Shown in pieces: positions 11,914-21,563 of a stretch of 64,000 nucleotides of DNA. The notes under the pieces were generated by a model, which saw only the letters and a list, made by a program, of their open reading frames with translations, searched no databases and was not told the DNA's origin. How positions within the stretch are numbered: the stretch's first letter is position 1; each line of letters begins with the position of its first letter. This DNA is from Prorocentrum cordatum (taxonomy: Eukaryota > Sar > Dinophyceae > Prorocentrales > Prorocentraceae): the NCBI GenBank assembly GCA_963575745.1, contig CAUYUJ010018616.1:507680-571679 (forward strand), in the 5' to 3' direction. The position numbers and the translations under genes were made by a program.

Positions 11914-12339
11914 TTGGCAGGGTGCAGAAAGGGAATGCGGGGGAAGAGGCAGCGGCCGCGGGAGAAGGAGAAGGAATTGATGCGCTCACGCAGCGGGGAC
12001 CTCAACGGGGCGCCCGTGGCGGCCAAGCCGGTGCTGTACGTGGGCACGGGGCGGCGTCGCGACCACACCCAGGTGCCAGGGCGGCGGCTGCAGTGCGGGA
12101 GATCGACGACCAGCAAGCGAAAGAGCTGGGCGCGGGGGTCAGCGGCAGCGGAGCCAAAAAACGTCCCGAGTGGCAAACTGCAGAGGGACGGGGCTGGGCA
12201 GGCTGCAGGGCGGGCGGAGCCGAGGGCTATGGCCGCGGTGGCGGAGCGGGGGGGGAGAGATCCCCACGGAACACCACTGGGAGGCGGCGCTGCCGGCAGC
12301 GGGGGTGCAGCACGCGCCCGCCAAACAAGCCAGGGCTAA
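11914..12339 (+). CDS. Possible coding segment inside the interrupted cassette
   Basis: An open plus-strand frame of 141 codons within the DNA that interrupts the satellite-like cassette. Part of it has G/C-ending codons and ordinary residues (GAPVAAKPVLYVGTGRRRDH). A second frame over 12085-12190 also reads plausibly, so the call is weak. It could be a captured exon or just G+C-rich noncoding DNA. Confidence 0.2.
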   Translation: MAGCRKGMRGKRQRPREKEKELMRSRSGDLNGAPVAAKPVLYVGTGRRRDHTQVPGRRLQCGRSTTSKRKSWARGSAAAEPKNVPSGKLQRDGAGQAAGRAEPRAMAAVAERGGRDPHGTPLGGGAAGSGGAARARQTSQG

Positions 12340-13062
12340 GCCAGGGCTGTGAAGCCGGGGCCGGGCAGCGGTAGCCCCAAAGCAGGCCGCGGAAAGACGG
12401 GGGGCAGGGCGGCCGCGAGGCCTGGGGGGCGGCAGCGCGAGGGCCGGCAGCAGCAGGGGGCACCCGCAGGAACGCTGGCGAGGGGGGAGGGGGGGGGGGG
12501 GGCATCGGGGCCAGGCCCTGGCCGGTTCGCGCACACTCGTCTTCAGCAAGCTGTAGGACTTGAATGGATGGAGGGCGATCCGTTTTCACAATCAGGCTCT
12601 CGCCTTTAGCGCCGCGCGCATTCGGTTTACGAGTTTGCAAGAGCTTCACGGATGGAGGGCGGCTCCTTTTCAAAATGTGGCTCTCGCCTGAGCGCCGCAC
12701 ACATTCGTCTTAAGAGTTTGCAGGAGTCTCAAACATTGTCATAGTTAGCGTCCCAGACATGGTGTTTGGGTACGATGTCGGAAAGACAGGGCGCAACCAT
12801 CACGTTCCTTCGCGGTGCTGACGTCTCAGACTTGGTGTTTCGGCACGACTCAGGACCGCCAAGACGCAACAACGACGGTGATTCGCGGCGCAGTCCCAGG
12901 GACGGTGTTCTGGCATAGTTCCAGATTTTCAATCGGTTGTTTCCCAACGGGGCATTTTTCCCTCGGTGGAAATGAAATCCATGTAGGAGCCTATGAGGAA
13001 GGAACTTGCAGAGAGGGTTCTTGCAATATCGTTGATGAATCTTGGGTTTGTACTGGTCATCC

Positions 13063-13150
13063 TCCTTCCCTTCCTCCTCTTCCTCCTCCTGCTCCTCCTC
13101 CTCCTCCTCCTCATCCTCCTCCCCTCCTCCTCCCCCTCCTGCTCTTCCTC
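13063..13150 (+). repeat. (TCC/CTC)n tract
   Basis: Imperfect pyrimidine triplet repeat closing cassette copy 2. Confidence 0.85.
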
Positions 13151-13262
13151 ATCCGCCTATTCCTCCCCCTCTCTCCTCCCTCAGCCCACCTTCCCCCCCT
13201 CCGCCTTCTCCGATTCCTGCTCTATCCTCCCCCTCTTGAGGTATGAAGGCTTCCCCAACCCA

Positions 13263-13841
13263 TTACTCAACTGCATGCTCCTCCACATCCCTGACCAAAG
13301 CCACTCGCCTGGGCATCGTTTCTGGATGAGCTAATGGATGGATCATGCGACGCGTCTGGAGTGTAAGAGCCCGGCTTTCAGATCCATTCGCTGACTGCCT
13401 AACATGCGTTTTCAGATGCATCCCTGTAGCACTCAAAATGATACAAGACCCCAGCGGATGAATGGAATTAGCCGCTTCTCGTGGGCGCCTCAGCATCCGC
13501 CGGGCGACGGACAAGTTCATCCACGGGAGGTCCGTCCACCAGGAGAAGAGCGCGTCCTCCGCGCCGCGCGCCGGGGCGCCGCCCCCCCCGCCGCCGCGGG
13601 AAAGGGGGTGGAACTGCTGCTGCCCGCTCGGCCGCGCGCCTGGGGGTGCTCGGCGCGCCTCTGCGCGGTCTCGATATGAGACCGTGACGAGCTGTCGGAG
13701 CTCCGCGCAGAGTTTTTGGATCGGCGCCGGAAGGCCCTCCCTGGGGCGCGGAACGCGCCCCGGCGCCGCAGGCGCCGCCAGGGGCTCCCAGCGCAAGTCC
13801 CATACATCCGCGCGGACTTCGAAGCATTTGCGCGTATGCAA
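13263..13841 (-). CDS. Coding-like frame, unknown 192-residue product
   Basis: Reading from 13841, the frame has a marked G/C-ending codon pattern and a balanced soluble-protein composition, for example EDALFSWWTDLPWMNLSVAR around residues 104-123, and a helical-looking CAELRQLVTVSYRDRAEARR near residues 45-64. Residues 84-102 are Gly/Ala-rich. After about residue 134 the codon pattern weakens, so the real exon may end near 13440. The other two minus frames are also open but have poorer composition. No family was recognised. It lies between the cassette repeat and MITE family G copy 1. Confidence 0.55.
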   Translation of the reverse strand: MHTRKCFEVRADVWDLRWEPLAAPAAPGRVPRPREGLPAPIQKLCAELRQLVTVSYRDRAEARRAPPGARPSGQQQFHPLSRGGGGGGAPARGAEDALFSWWTDLPWMNLSVARRMLRRPREAANSIHPLGSCIILSATGMHLKTHVRQSANGSESRALTLQTRRMIHPLAHPETMPRRVALVRDVEEHAVE

Positions 13842-13924
13842 TTTGCTTCTCTTCGAACCGCATCATTGGAGGCTTGGAAGTGGGCACCACCACCATGCAA
13901 CACAGGGGCATGCCTCCACCGCGG

Positions 13925-14045
13925 GAAGCTGATCCCAGCGTTCGGTGTTGGTGACCATCTTGCGGCCACCTGGGCAGCCCGAATATTACCACCCTCGCCG
14001 AGATTGGGATAATCTTCCCTCGGTGGGGGCACACCGCCGATATGA
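13925..14045 (+). repeat. Dispersed repeat family T, copy 1
   Basis: Shares with 27330-27430 the order CAGCCCGAA, a ~35-base gap with GAGAT, then (T/C)TCGGTGG(G/A)GGCACACCGCCGA. On the minus strand both read GGVPPP followed by a few similar residues, so an exon relic is possible but un­proven. Confidence 0.4.
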
Positions 14046-14293
14046 CCGATTCCAGAAACCCAGACTCCAAACTGTTGTCATCGCTTGGAAGGTTTTTTTT
14101 CACTTCCGCCGCCTTTCACCGGCCTTCCGCCGGCCCCCGTCAGCGGAGGCGGCGGCCTCGTTTTGCCTCCGGCACCCTCCGCATCCCCTCCGGATGAACA
14201 CTCCTTCGACACTCGAAGGTGAGGCCCTCTTTTGGAACGCCTCATGTGGTGTCAGCCCCTGGGCCTTCGAAGCCACGTCTGGACTCCCTTTAG

Positions 14294-14464
14294 TCGGCGG
14301 TGGACAAGCCTCCCTTTAGTACACCTCCTTTTAGTGAAAACGCCCTGTGACCGAAACCGACGGACCTGGACCCGCAAAAATGACGGCCGCGACGCCCTCT
14401 TCCGAACTGGAAACGGCCAATCCCTTCATCGACGTGTCAGGGTAGGAGGTCTATCAACCTCCGA
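14294..14464 (+). mobile_element. MITE family G, copy 1
   Basis: 171 bp bounded by TCGGCGGTGGACAAGCC and its imperfect complement ending CAACCTCCGA. A perfect 5-bp target-site duplication TTTAG flanks it (14289-14293 and 14465-14469). Internal landmarks CCTTTTAGTGAAAACG, GACGCCCTCT and GTGTCAGGGTAGGAGG are shared with copies at 16573-16714 and 40821-40991. There is no open frame of interest. Confidence 0.88.
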
Positions 14465-14602
14465 TTTAGGCCCCGGTCTCCAGCGCGGCACGGTGCACAG
14501 TTCCTCGGCCCCTGGGGGCCGCAAGACGTGGCACGCGTGCCGCACCGGCGGCCGAGGGCTGACGGCGCCTCGGGAGGCGCCGGCGCGGTACGACCTCCTC
14601 CG

Positions 14603-14796
14603 TCCCCTCCTCCTCCTCCTCCTCCTCCTCCTCCCCCTCCTCCTCCTGCTGCTGCTCCTCCTCCTCCTCCTCCTTCTCCTCCTCCTCATACTCCTCCTCC
14701 TGCTCCTCCTGCTCCTCCTGCTCCTCCTGCTCCTCCTGCTCCTCCTCCTCCTCCTCCTCCTCCTCCTCCTCCTCCTCCTCCTCCTCCTCCTCCTCC
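14603..14796 (+). repeat. (TCC/CTC)n tract
   Basis: About 190 bp of triplet repeat with GCT and ATA interruptions. It gives poly-Leu, poly-Pro and poly-Ser frames only. Confidence 0.9.
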
Positions 14797-15394
14797 CTTC
14801 CTCCCCGCAGCCATCCTTCCCGTGCACCCCCTTGTTGTGTCTCGGGCTGGCCGCGGACTCAGGGCAAGATCAGCCAGCATCGAATGATCAGCAAGAAGAG
14901 GGCCTCTAACCCTTTGGGGAGGGGACTTGAGTCAGGAGGGCCAAACACAATAGGGATAGGGGGTCCTTTCTGCAGACGCATTGAACCAAACCGCCCAGAA
15001 TCAGAATCCCAAGTGCAAAAAGACGGGGACCTCCGCGAGGCCACGTCTTCACTGTGTCATTCGGGTGAGGGAGTCTTCTCTTCTCGGTGATCGAGTCGAC
15101 AGACTGTATCGGCCAGGAAGGTGCGTCGGATCGGGCCGCACCGGCACGGAGCCGAATCCGAATCGGGCCTGCTGCGCTGCGATACGGCGCTGCCCTCGTT
15201 CCACAGCACATTGAGAGGACAGCGACATCGGGTCGGATCAAGCTGGGCCAGCTCGGCATCGAATCGGACCGATCGGATCGAGATGGCTCCTGTCTGGGTG
15301 GGTGGCGCACGTGCGCCACCTTCGCCACCGCCTGAGAGACAGCATGACGGTCAAGAAAGAAAAATCGGATCGCCCTGCCTCCCCGGCGGGACGA
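14797..15394. other. Unassigned stretch before the 90-bp array
   Basis: No gene is supported. Repeated GAATCGGACC/GATCGGATCG words occur between 15120 and 15300, related to a segment near 1108-1160. Confidence 0.4.
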
Positions 15395-16160
15395 TCCAAG
15401 GCGCCCATAGGGAGCTCCACAGAAGATCCCAGCCCTGCAGATCGCATGTGGGCGTCACGCCCGTTTCGGCACACCCCTTACACGTCTCGTGGCCCCAGAG
15501 GGAGCTCCATCGAAGGTCCAAGCGGCGCAGATCGCATGTGGGCGCCACGCCCGTTTCGGCATTCCCCTCACACGTCTCATCGCCCCACAGGGGAGCTCCA
15601 CCGAACGTCCAAGTGGCGCAGATCGCATGTGGGCGTCACGCCCGTTTCGGCACACCCCTTACACGTCTCGTGGCCCCAGAGGGAGCTCCATCGAAGGTCC
15701 AAGCGGCGCAGATCGCATGTGGGCGCCACGCCCGTTTCGGCATTCCCCTCACACGTCTCATCGCCCCACAGGGGAGCTCCACCGAACGTCCAAGTGGCGC
15801 AGATCGCATGTGGGCGTCACGCCCGTTTCGGCACACCCCTCACACGTCTCGTCGCCCCATAGTGAGCTCCACCGAACGTCCAAGTGGCGCAGTTCGCATG
15901 TGGGCGTCACGCCCGTTTCGGCACACCCCTTACACGTCTCGTGGCCCCAAAGGGAGCTCCACCGAAGATCCCAGCCATGTAGATCGCATGTGGGCGTCAC
16001 GCCCGTTTCGGCACACCCCTCACACGTCTCGTCGCCCCATAGGAAGCTCCACTGAAGGTCCAAGTGGCAGGGTTCACATGCGCCCTCCCCCCTCGCAAAA
16101 TCGGCACACCCCACACATGTTTCGTGGCCCCAGGAAGAGTTCCACCGATGACGACCCGCA
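15395..16160 (+). repeat. 90/91-bp satellite array 2 with dimeric order
   Basis: Eight recognisable units. The CGCATGTGGGCG anchor falls at 15443, 15533, 15624, 15714, 15805, 15895 and 15985, with a diverged one at 16075. Alternate units match best at 181-bp spacing (15533/15714 and 15624/15805). The core GTGGCCCCA.AGGGAGCTCCA.CGAAGG is shared with the 77-bp array at 21829-25330. The right flank from 16172 (ACTCACAACTGCATA...TGGTTGGGTCC) also matches the right flank of that array. Confidence 0.9.
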
Positions 16161-16572
16161 GAACTCCAGCACTCACAACTGCATACTATGGTTGGGTCCT
16201 TTGCCAGGCCAATTTCAAGTCGGACATGTCCTGCAGGCGGATTTTGGGCGAAAAGTCAGAAGTATCCAAAAGATGACCAACAATATATGAAACATGCTCA
16301 ACCTGCTTATCTCTTGTCTGCTGTTGAAAATCCCTGCTGTAGAGGGGCACGCCCGACTTAAAACTAATTCACTCCTAGGCCCCGGGGGTCCCGACCGCTT
16401 CCCTGTGTGATCCATCTTTTATAGCCCCGGAGCCCGGAAACGCTCCCCACATGCCAGTCTTGGGCAACGTGCCGGTTGAGAAAATCCGATCTTCGGACCC
16501 CGACTCCCGACGTCATGACTTTCCCATGACGTCGACCCCCAGAGGCCTCGACCCATTCCCTGGGAGCCGTTT
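16161..16572. other. Right flank of array 2 and unassigned DNA
   Basis: The first ~70 bases resemble the right arm of the TIR element ending at 25436. The rest shows no gene or clear repeat. Confidence 0.45.
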
Positions 16573-16714
16573 TCGGCGGTGGACTAACCTCCCTTTAGTA
16601 GACCTCCCTTTAGTGAAATCGGCCTAGGACCGAAACTAACGACGCCCTCTCGCGAACCGAAAACGGTCAATTCACTCATCGCCGTGTCAGGGTAGGAGGC
16701 CCATCCACCCCCGA
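16573..16714 (+). mobile_element. MITE family G, copy 2 (internally deleted)
   Basis: 142 bp from TCGGCGGTGGACTAACC to CCATCCACCCCCGA. The flanking 5-mers CGTTT (16568-16572) and GGTTT (16715-16719) match 4/5, consistent with an aged 5-bp duplication. It is about 29 bp shorter than the other two copies through loss in the middle. Confidence 0.8.
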
Positions 16715-16800
16715 GGTTTTTCGTCCCGCGGAGCCATGTTTGTTCTGGCCCCGAAGGCCGGTGAGGGCCCCCAGAGGCCGAGCATGGCGAAAATTGGGTG

Positions 16801-17006
16801 TCCCAAAACCGTGTGGTGACAGACCCGGCGGTGACCTCGAAATCCGCAAAGACCTCACCGCACGGTCCGTCACCACACGGCTCTGGGACCCCGGAGGCCC
16901 CAGTCGCCCGAGACACCCCCGGAGAACGCCCCAAGTCCCAAAACTGTGCGGTGACCCCGAATCCCCACCGACTCACCACACGGTGTGGTCACCACCCGGT
17001 TTGGGA
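16801..17006 (+). mobile_element. MITE-like family M, copy 1
   Basis: About 206 bp with imperfect long TIRs: TCCCAAAACCGTGTGGTGAC at left, and GTGGTCACCACCCGGTTTGGGA at the right end. Related to 43285-43500. An inner CCCAAAACTGTGCGGTGACC word suggests an extra internal copy of the end sequence. No clear target-site duplication. Confidence 0.65.
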
Positions 17007-17049
17007 GCCCCCGAGAAAAGCCTCCCGCCGTGGTTTTTGTTCGGGCCCG

Positions 17050-17445
17050 GGGAGGAGGAGGAGGAGGAGGAGGAGGAGGAGGAGGAGGAGAGAGAGAGGA
17101 GAGGAGGAGGGAGGAGGAGGAGGAGGAGGAGGATGGGGAGGAGGAGGAGGAGGAGGAGGAGGAGGGAGGAGGAGGAGGAGGAGGAGGGCGGAGAAGGAGC
17201 CCCTGGGCCCGCCGCGCGACCGTCGCTCGGCTCCCCGCCGCTGCAGCCCGCACGAGAGGCCCGGGGTCCGCGGCCCCGCAGGGCGTGGCCTGACGAGGGC
17301 GTGGCCTGCAGTCTGGCGCCGCTGTGCAGGCCCGCGCCGCCTCCTCCTCCTCCTCCTCCTCCTCCTCCTCCTCCTCCTCCTCCTCCGCCTCCTCTCCTCC
17401 TCCTCCTCCTCCTCCTCCTCCTCCTCCTCCTCCTCCTCCTCCTCC
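17050..17445 (+). repeat. (GGA)n tract then (CTC)n tract
   Basis: Purine triplets at 17050-17190 and pyrimidine triplets at 17340-17444, separated by 150 bp of unique G+C-rich DNA. The opposite orientations could pair as a large imperfect hairpin. Confidence 0.9.
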
Positions 17446-17458
17446 CCGGGGGGGCGCG

Positions 17459-17575
17459 AGGGGAACCTCGATGGATAGTTCTCCCGCGCCCCGAGGGCAG
17501 GCCCGACGAGGACGGCGTCGTGCCCCCCAGGCCCCAGCGGTGCCGATCGCAAACCGCACCCCGGCGTACCCTCGA
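17459..17575 (+). mobile_element. MITE family K, copy 2 (right half)
   Basis: Matches the right part of 7047-7234: ACCTCGAT.GA.AGTTCTCCCGCGCCCCG, CGTCGTGCCCCCCAGGCCCC and GATCGCAAACC.CACCCCGGCG. The left end is missing and is replaced by the (CTC)n tract. Confidence 0.7.
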
Positions 17576-17867
17576 CCAGGATAGTAAGGATGCGCGGTGA
17601 GGATGCCATGCTGGCGCTTTCCGTGCGGAGCGCAGCAGCATGCCGAAGGATGCCGAATACCGAAGGGGCAAGGATGCAAGGGTAGCCTTGGAGGAAAATT
17701 GCCCCATCCTTACTATCATGCTTGACTGTAACCATACCCTCTGTAGTCGCCGCCGGCCGGGGGGCCGCTCCCGCCACTGCCGCCGCAGCTCGCCGCAGCC
17801 CTCCGACCGGCACTTCCTCGGGAGGGGGCAGCGCTGGGGGGTTCGGCCGACTGTCAGGACTCGGGCA

Positions 17868-18060
17868 CACTCCTCCTCCTCCTCCTCCTCCTCCTCCTCC
17901 TCCTCCTCCTCCTCCCCTCCTCCCCTCCTCCTCCCCTCCCCCCCCCCTCCTCCTCCTCCTCCTTCCCCTCCTCTCCTCCTCCTCCTCCTCCTCCTCCTCC
18001 TCCTCCTCCTCCTCCTCCTCCCCCTCCGCCTCCTCCTCCTCCGCCTCCTCCTCCTCCTCA
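17868..18060 (+). repeat. (TCC/CTC)n tract
   Basis: About 190 bp of pyrimidine triplets with CCCTCC interruptions. Confidence 0.9.
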
Positions 18061-19278
18061 GCCCGAGAGGTCGGCCCACTCCCTCTCCCTGGAGCTGCTG
18101 TCGAAGGGGGATTGAGCGCGGAGGTCGGCACCTCTGGGGCCGCGGATTGAAAAATCGTATCGGAGGAGGCCTACGACGCTGGCATGGACTACAGCACAAG
18201 ACGCGGCCGCAACCAAAACCCTCGCAGCAAGCCCAACTCTGACAATCCGCGCGCGAGCTGCAAGTGGGGGGGGACATCGACGGAACCCTTGCTGCAGCAG
18301 TTCCCAAACGCCCGCGGGAATTCACCGCGCAGCGAAGAGATCCAGGGCGCCCTAACGAAAAGCGACTGGTTTCTTGATGCGCGTCCCCACTGCAGAGACC
18401 CGTTGACATGGCGCGTGGGCGCCAGATTTCATGGAACACAAAAAAAACATAAACATCAATTCTCGGAGATCCGCGCGGAACTGTGAGATGGGCTCCCTGA
18501 TTTGAATGCATCCTGCGACTTCTGTTTCCCTCCTTCCTCGTTGTTTGGCCTCCCGGCGCCCTCCTCGTCGCTGCGGCTGGGCGCCAGAGAAGCCCCGGAA
18601 GGGGTCCGGGGACGGATGTCGGGCGGAGTTCTACGTCTCGCCGCGTTCGGCCCCGCGGGGCCCCCCTTTGGCTCCACGACCATGTAAGAGCAGCTCGGAA
18701 CAGGGGAAAGCCCTGGAGTCCAGAACACGTTTCTCTCAGGGCCTCTTGTCATCGTTTCCCCGTCCCCGACGGAACAATCCAATCAGGCAAGGTCCCTGGT
18801 TTGCTGCGTGAGCTGAGCAACCGAAGATGTGTGAACGCGAACATCGGGGCGGACGAGAAAGGCGGCCGAAGATGCGAGGCACCAGTTGCAAACAGCAGAT
18901 GTTGCACCACCCATTTCCCAATCCCCCCGTCCGTACGACCCGCGATAGCGGAGGCAGACTGAGCAGTGGTGAACGTCGAAGTCCTGGCTTGACAAGGCGC
19001 GAGAGGGGGCAGGACATCGTGCCACGATGGAATCCCCACAGGGCTCTGCCCAGATCGCACCACGCTCGTCCGAGCGGCGAAGTCTGGAGCTAACTCTCGC
19101 CATGCCACTCGACATCACGCCTACTGCCTCCGCTCTCTGTGTCGGCGGGCAGAGGAGGTGGAGCGTGGCCGAAGAAAGTCTCCACATCACCTACAGCTGG
19201 ATCTGGGCCAAAATTATCCCAGTGCGACCCTGCATAGGAGTTGGAGCCCTTAGGAAAGCAGCATTAGTACGAACAGTA
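18061..19278. other. Unassigned stretch
   Basis: Several frames of 90-135 codons are open on both strands (for example plus 18184-18486 and two overlapping minus frames at 18749-19190) with ordinary composition. They conflict with each other and none shows a decisive codon bias. No gene is claimed. Confidence 0.35.
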
Positions 19279-19978
19279 AAGCTAACGCTGAGCTAAAGCT
19301 AAGTTAAAACTAAACTAAAGCTAAGCTAAAGCTAAGCTAAAGCTAAGCTAAGCTAAGCTCAAGGTAAGCTAAAACTAAGATGAAGCTAAGCTACAGCTAA
19401 GCTAAAGCTAAGCTAAGGCTAAGCTAAGGCTAAGCTACCGCTAAGCTAAACCTGAGCTAAAGTTAAGGTGCAGATAAGCTAAAGCTAAGCTAAAGCTAAG
19501 CTAAAGCTACGGTGAAGGCTAAGCTAAAGCGAAGCTGAAGCTAAGCTAAAGCTACGGTGAAGGCTAAGCTAAAGCTAAGCTAAAGCTAAGCTAAAACTAA
19601 GTTAAAGCTAAGCTAAAGCTAAGCTAAAGCTAAGGTGCAGCTAAGCTAAAGCCAAGCTAAAGCTAAGCTAAAGCTAAGCTAACGCTAAGGTACAGCTAAG
19701 GCACAGCCAAGCTAAAGCTAAGCTAAAGCTAAGCTGAAGCTAAGCTGAAGCTAAGCTAAAGCTAAGCTGAAGCTAAGCTAAAGCTAAGCTAAAGCTAAGC
19801 TCAAGCTAAGCTAAAGCTAAGGTGTCGCTAAGCTAAAGCCAAGCTGAAGCTAAGCTAAAGCTAAGCTAAAGCCAAGCTGAAGCTAAGCTGAAGCTAAGCT
19901 AAAGCTAAGCTAAAGCCAAGCTGAAGCTAAGCTACAGCTAAGCTAAAGCTAAGCTAAAGCTAAAGCTAAAGCTAAAGC
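19279..19978 (+). repeat. GCTAAGCTAAA minisatellite
   Basis: About 700 bp of 10-12-bp units built from AGCTAAGCTAA with scattered variants (AAGGTGCAG, ACGGTGAAG, GCTGAAG). The frequent AGCT makes it rich in 4-bp palindromes. The A-rich strand is always the plus strand. It is more A+T-rich than its surroundings. Confidence 0.95.
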
Positions 19979-20097
19979 TCTCAGGGGACTGGGGGAACCG
20001 CGGGGCGGGGACTGGGGGAACCGCCCGGGGCGGTTAGCATAGCCCGCCCCTTTAAGCTAAGAGAGTAAGAATCCTTCTAGGCAGAGCCGATGTCGGG

Positions 20098-20256
20098 AAA
20101 AACACATCCTTCAAGGACGTGAGACCCTCGGTCGGCCAGAACAGACGTGACGTCAAAGGGTACCCTCCCCAGAATGCGCCAGAACATCCAACAAACCTAA
20201 AAACCACGAGGGTACCCTCCCCGGGTCGACCTCGATCTTATGCCTCGGTCCGACTG
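20098..20256 (+). repeat. Dispersed repeat family S, copy 2
   Basis: Partner of 671-830, with the same order of CATCCTTCAAG, GACGTGAGACCCTC, GGTACCCTCC and ACCTCGATCTTATGCCTCG. Confidence 0.6.
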
Positions 20257-20582
20257 CGCCCGCTGATCACTACGCGCCCCGTTGACCGCGTCGTCGGGGG
20301 GCAGCCCCTCCGGCCGCCACGGGCGAGCAGCCGACGGCGACGCGCACAGCATCGACCGGAGCGAGCTTGGGCGTGCTCCAAAGAAGCAGCGAGAAGCACT
20401 GCTAGGAGTGCGGTGAAATTCTGCGATGCAGCCTTCTGGCGGCGCGCGCTGGGGGGTCGGGGGAGGGGGGGAAGGCTTCCTGGAGCGAGGCGGCTGTTCC
20501 TGCATGGCGCCGGCCTGACACCCGCAGACACGGCCCGCGCCTCCGAAGGAGCGGGGGAGCCTCTGAGGAGCCCTTCCTTGGG
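20257..20582. other. Unassigned G+C-rich stretch
   Basis: All frames are largely open because of base composition. Nothing identifiable. Confidence 0.4.
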
Positions 20583-20808
20583 CGCCCGAGTTATCCGGGG
20601 TAACTCGGGTCCGGGGTAACTCGGGTTTGGATTCCCGAAAAAGGAACCCGAGTTAGCCCTGACCCGAGTTACCCCTGATGATTCGGGGCTCTGGACGCCC
20701 GAGTTATCCGGGGTAACTCGGGTCCGGGGTAACTCGGGTTTGGATTCCCGAAAAAGGAACCCGAGTTATCCCTGACCCGAGTTACCCCTGATGATTCGGG
20801 GCTCTGAC
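20583..20808 (+). repeat. Tandem duplication of a palindrome-rich 112-114-bp unit
   Basis: Two nearly identical units (20583-20696 and 20697-20808). Each holds alternating CCCGAGTTA(T/G)CC and GGGTAACTCGGG words that can pair within the unit, around TTTGGATTCCCGAAAAAGG. The near identity implies recent duplication. Confidence 0.9.
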
Positions 20809-20954
20809 TTCCCCTCCTCCCCCTGCCCCTCCCTGCGCGTGGCCAGATCTTTCCCGCTGCCGGCAGACGGGGGAGGACCAGGAGACGCCGAGTCCGCGGC
20901 AGCGGCGCGGCGGCTACGCTCTCGACGCCATCTGAGGAGCAGCCACCCCGACAG

Positions 20955-21342
20955 AGGAGGAGGAGGAGGAGGAGGAGGAGGAGGAGGAGGAGGAGCAAGG
21001 AGCAAGGAACAAGGAGGAGGAGGACGAGAAGGAGGAGGACGAGGAGAAGGAGGAGGACGAATAGGAGGAGGAGGAGAAGGAGGAGGAGGAGGAGGAGGAG
21101 GAGGAGGAGATACGGAATTACGGATATCGCGACCGCGTCGGTTAGTGACGGACTGGACTTCAAATCTCGACATGGCAGCGGCACGCCTTGCCTTCTCAGA
21201 AGCAGTGTAGAAGAGGAGGACGGGGAGGAGGAGGAGGAGGAGGAGGAGGAGGAGGACGAGGAGGAGGAGGAGGAGGAGGAGGAGGAGGGGAGGAGGAGGA
21301 AGGAGGAGGAGGAGGAGGAGGAGGAGGAGGAGGAGGAGGAGG
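20955..21342 (+). repeat. (GGA)n tracts
   Basis: Purine triplets at 20955-20997, 21013-21108 (with AAG and GAC variants) and 21211-21342. Poly-Gly/Glu/Arg frames through them are artefacts. Confidence 0.9.
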
Positions 21343-21563
21343 ACGCGGACGACCAGACTGAGCGACTCCCCTCGGCAGCCTCGTGGCAGGAAGCGCGGGG
21401 GCCTCGTGGCAGGAGGCGCGGGGAGCGGGGGGGCTCTGCGAGGCGACCCCCGGTCCTGCCCCTCCTCTCGCTGCTTGAACTGCGCTGCCGACGGCGCGCT
21501 CTGCCCTTGCCATACTCAACAAACGTGCCTGCTGAGGTGAGATTGGATTTCAAAATCATGGAT

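Larger units (their letters stand above)
11697..13160 (+). repeat. Composite tandem cassette, copy 2 (interrupted)
   Basis: Repeats the layout of 10905-11690: a leader with GGTCGAAAGAGG and CCTGAAGCTTGAC, 83-bp-type units near 11786-11850 and 12550-12720 (GCGCC anchors 12609 and 12692, 83 apart), ~78-bp units at 12730-12960, then ATCGTTGATGAATCTTGGGTTTG...GGTCATCCTCC into (TCC)n. About 690 bp of unrelated G+C-rich DNA (about 11855-12540) interrupts it after the first 83-bp unit. Confidence 0.7.

Noticed and set aside
16973-18511. A 512-codon minus-strand frame
   Set aside because: Mostly Arg/Gly/Glu runs from (TCC/GGA)n; no consistent codon pattern outside the repeats.
19279-19978. Interstitial telomere repeat
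   Set aside because: The unit GCTAAGCTAAA does not match TTTAGGG or its complement.
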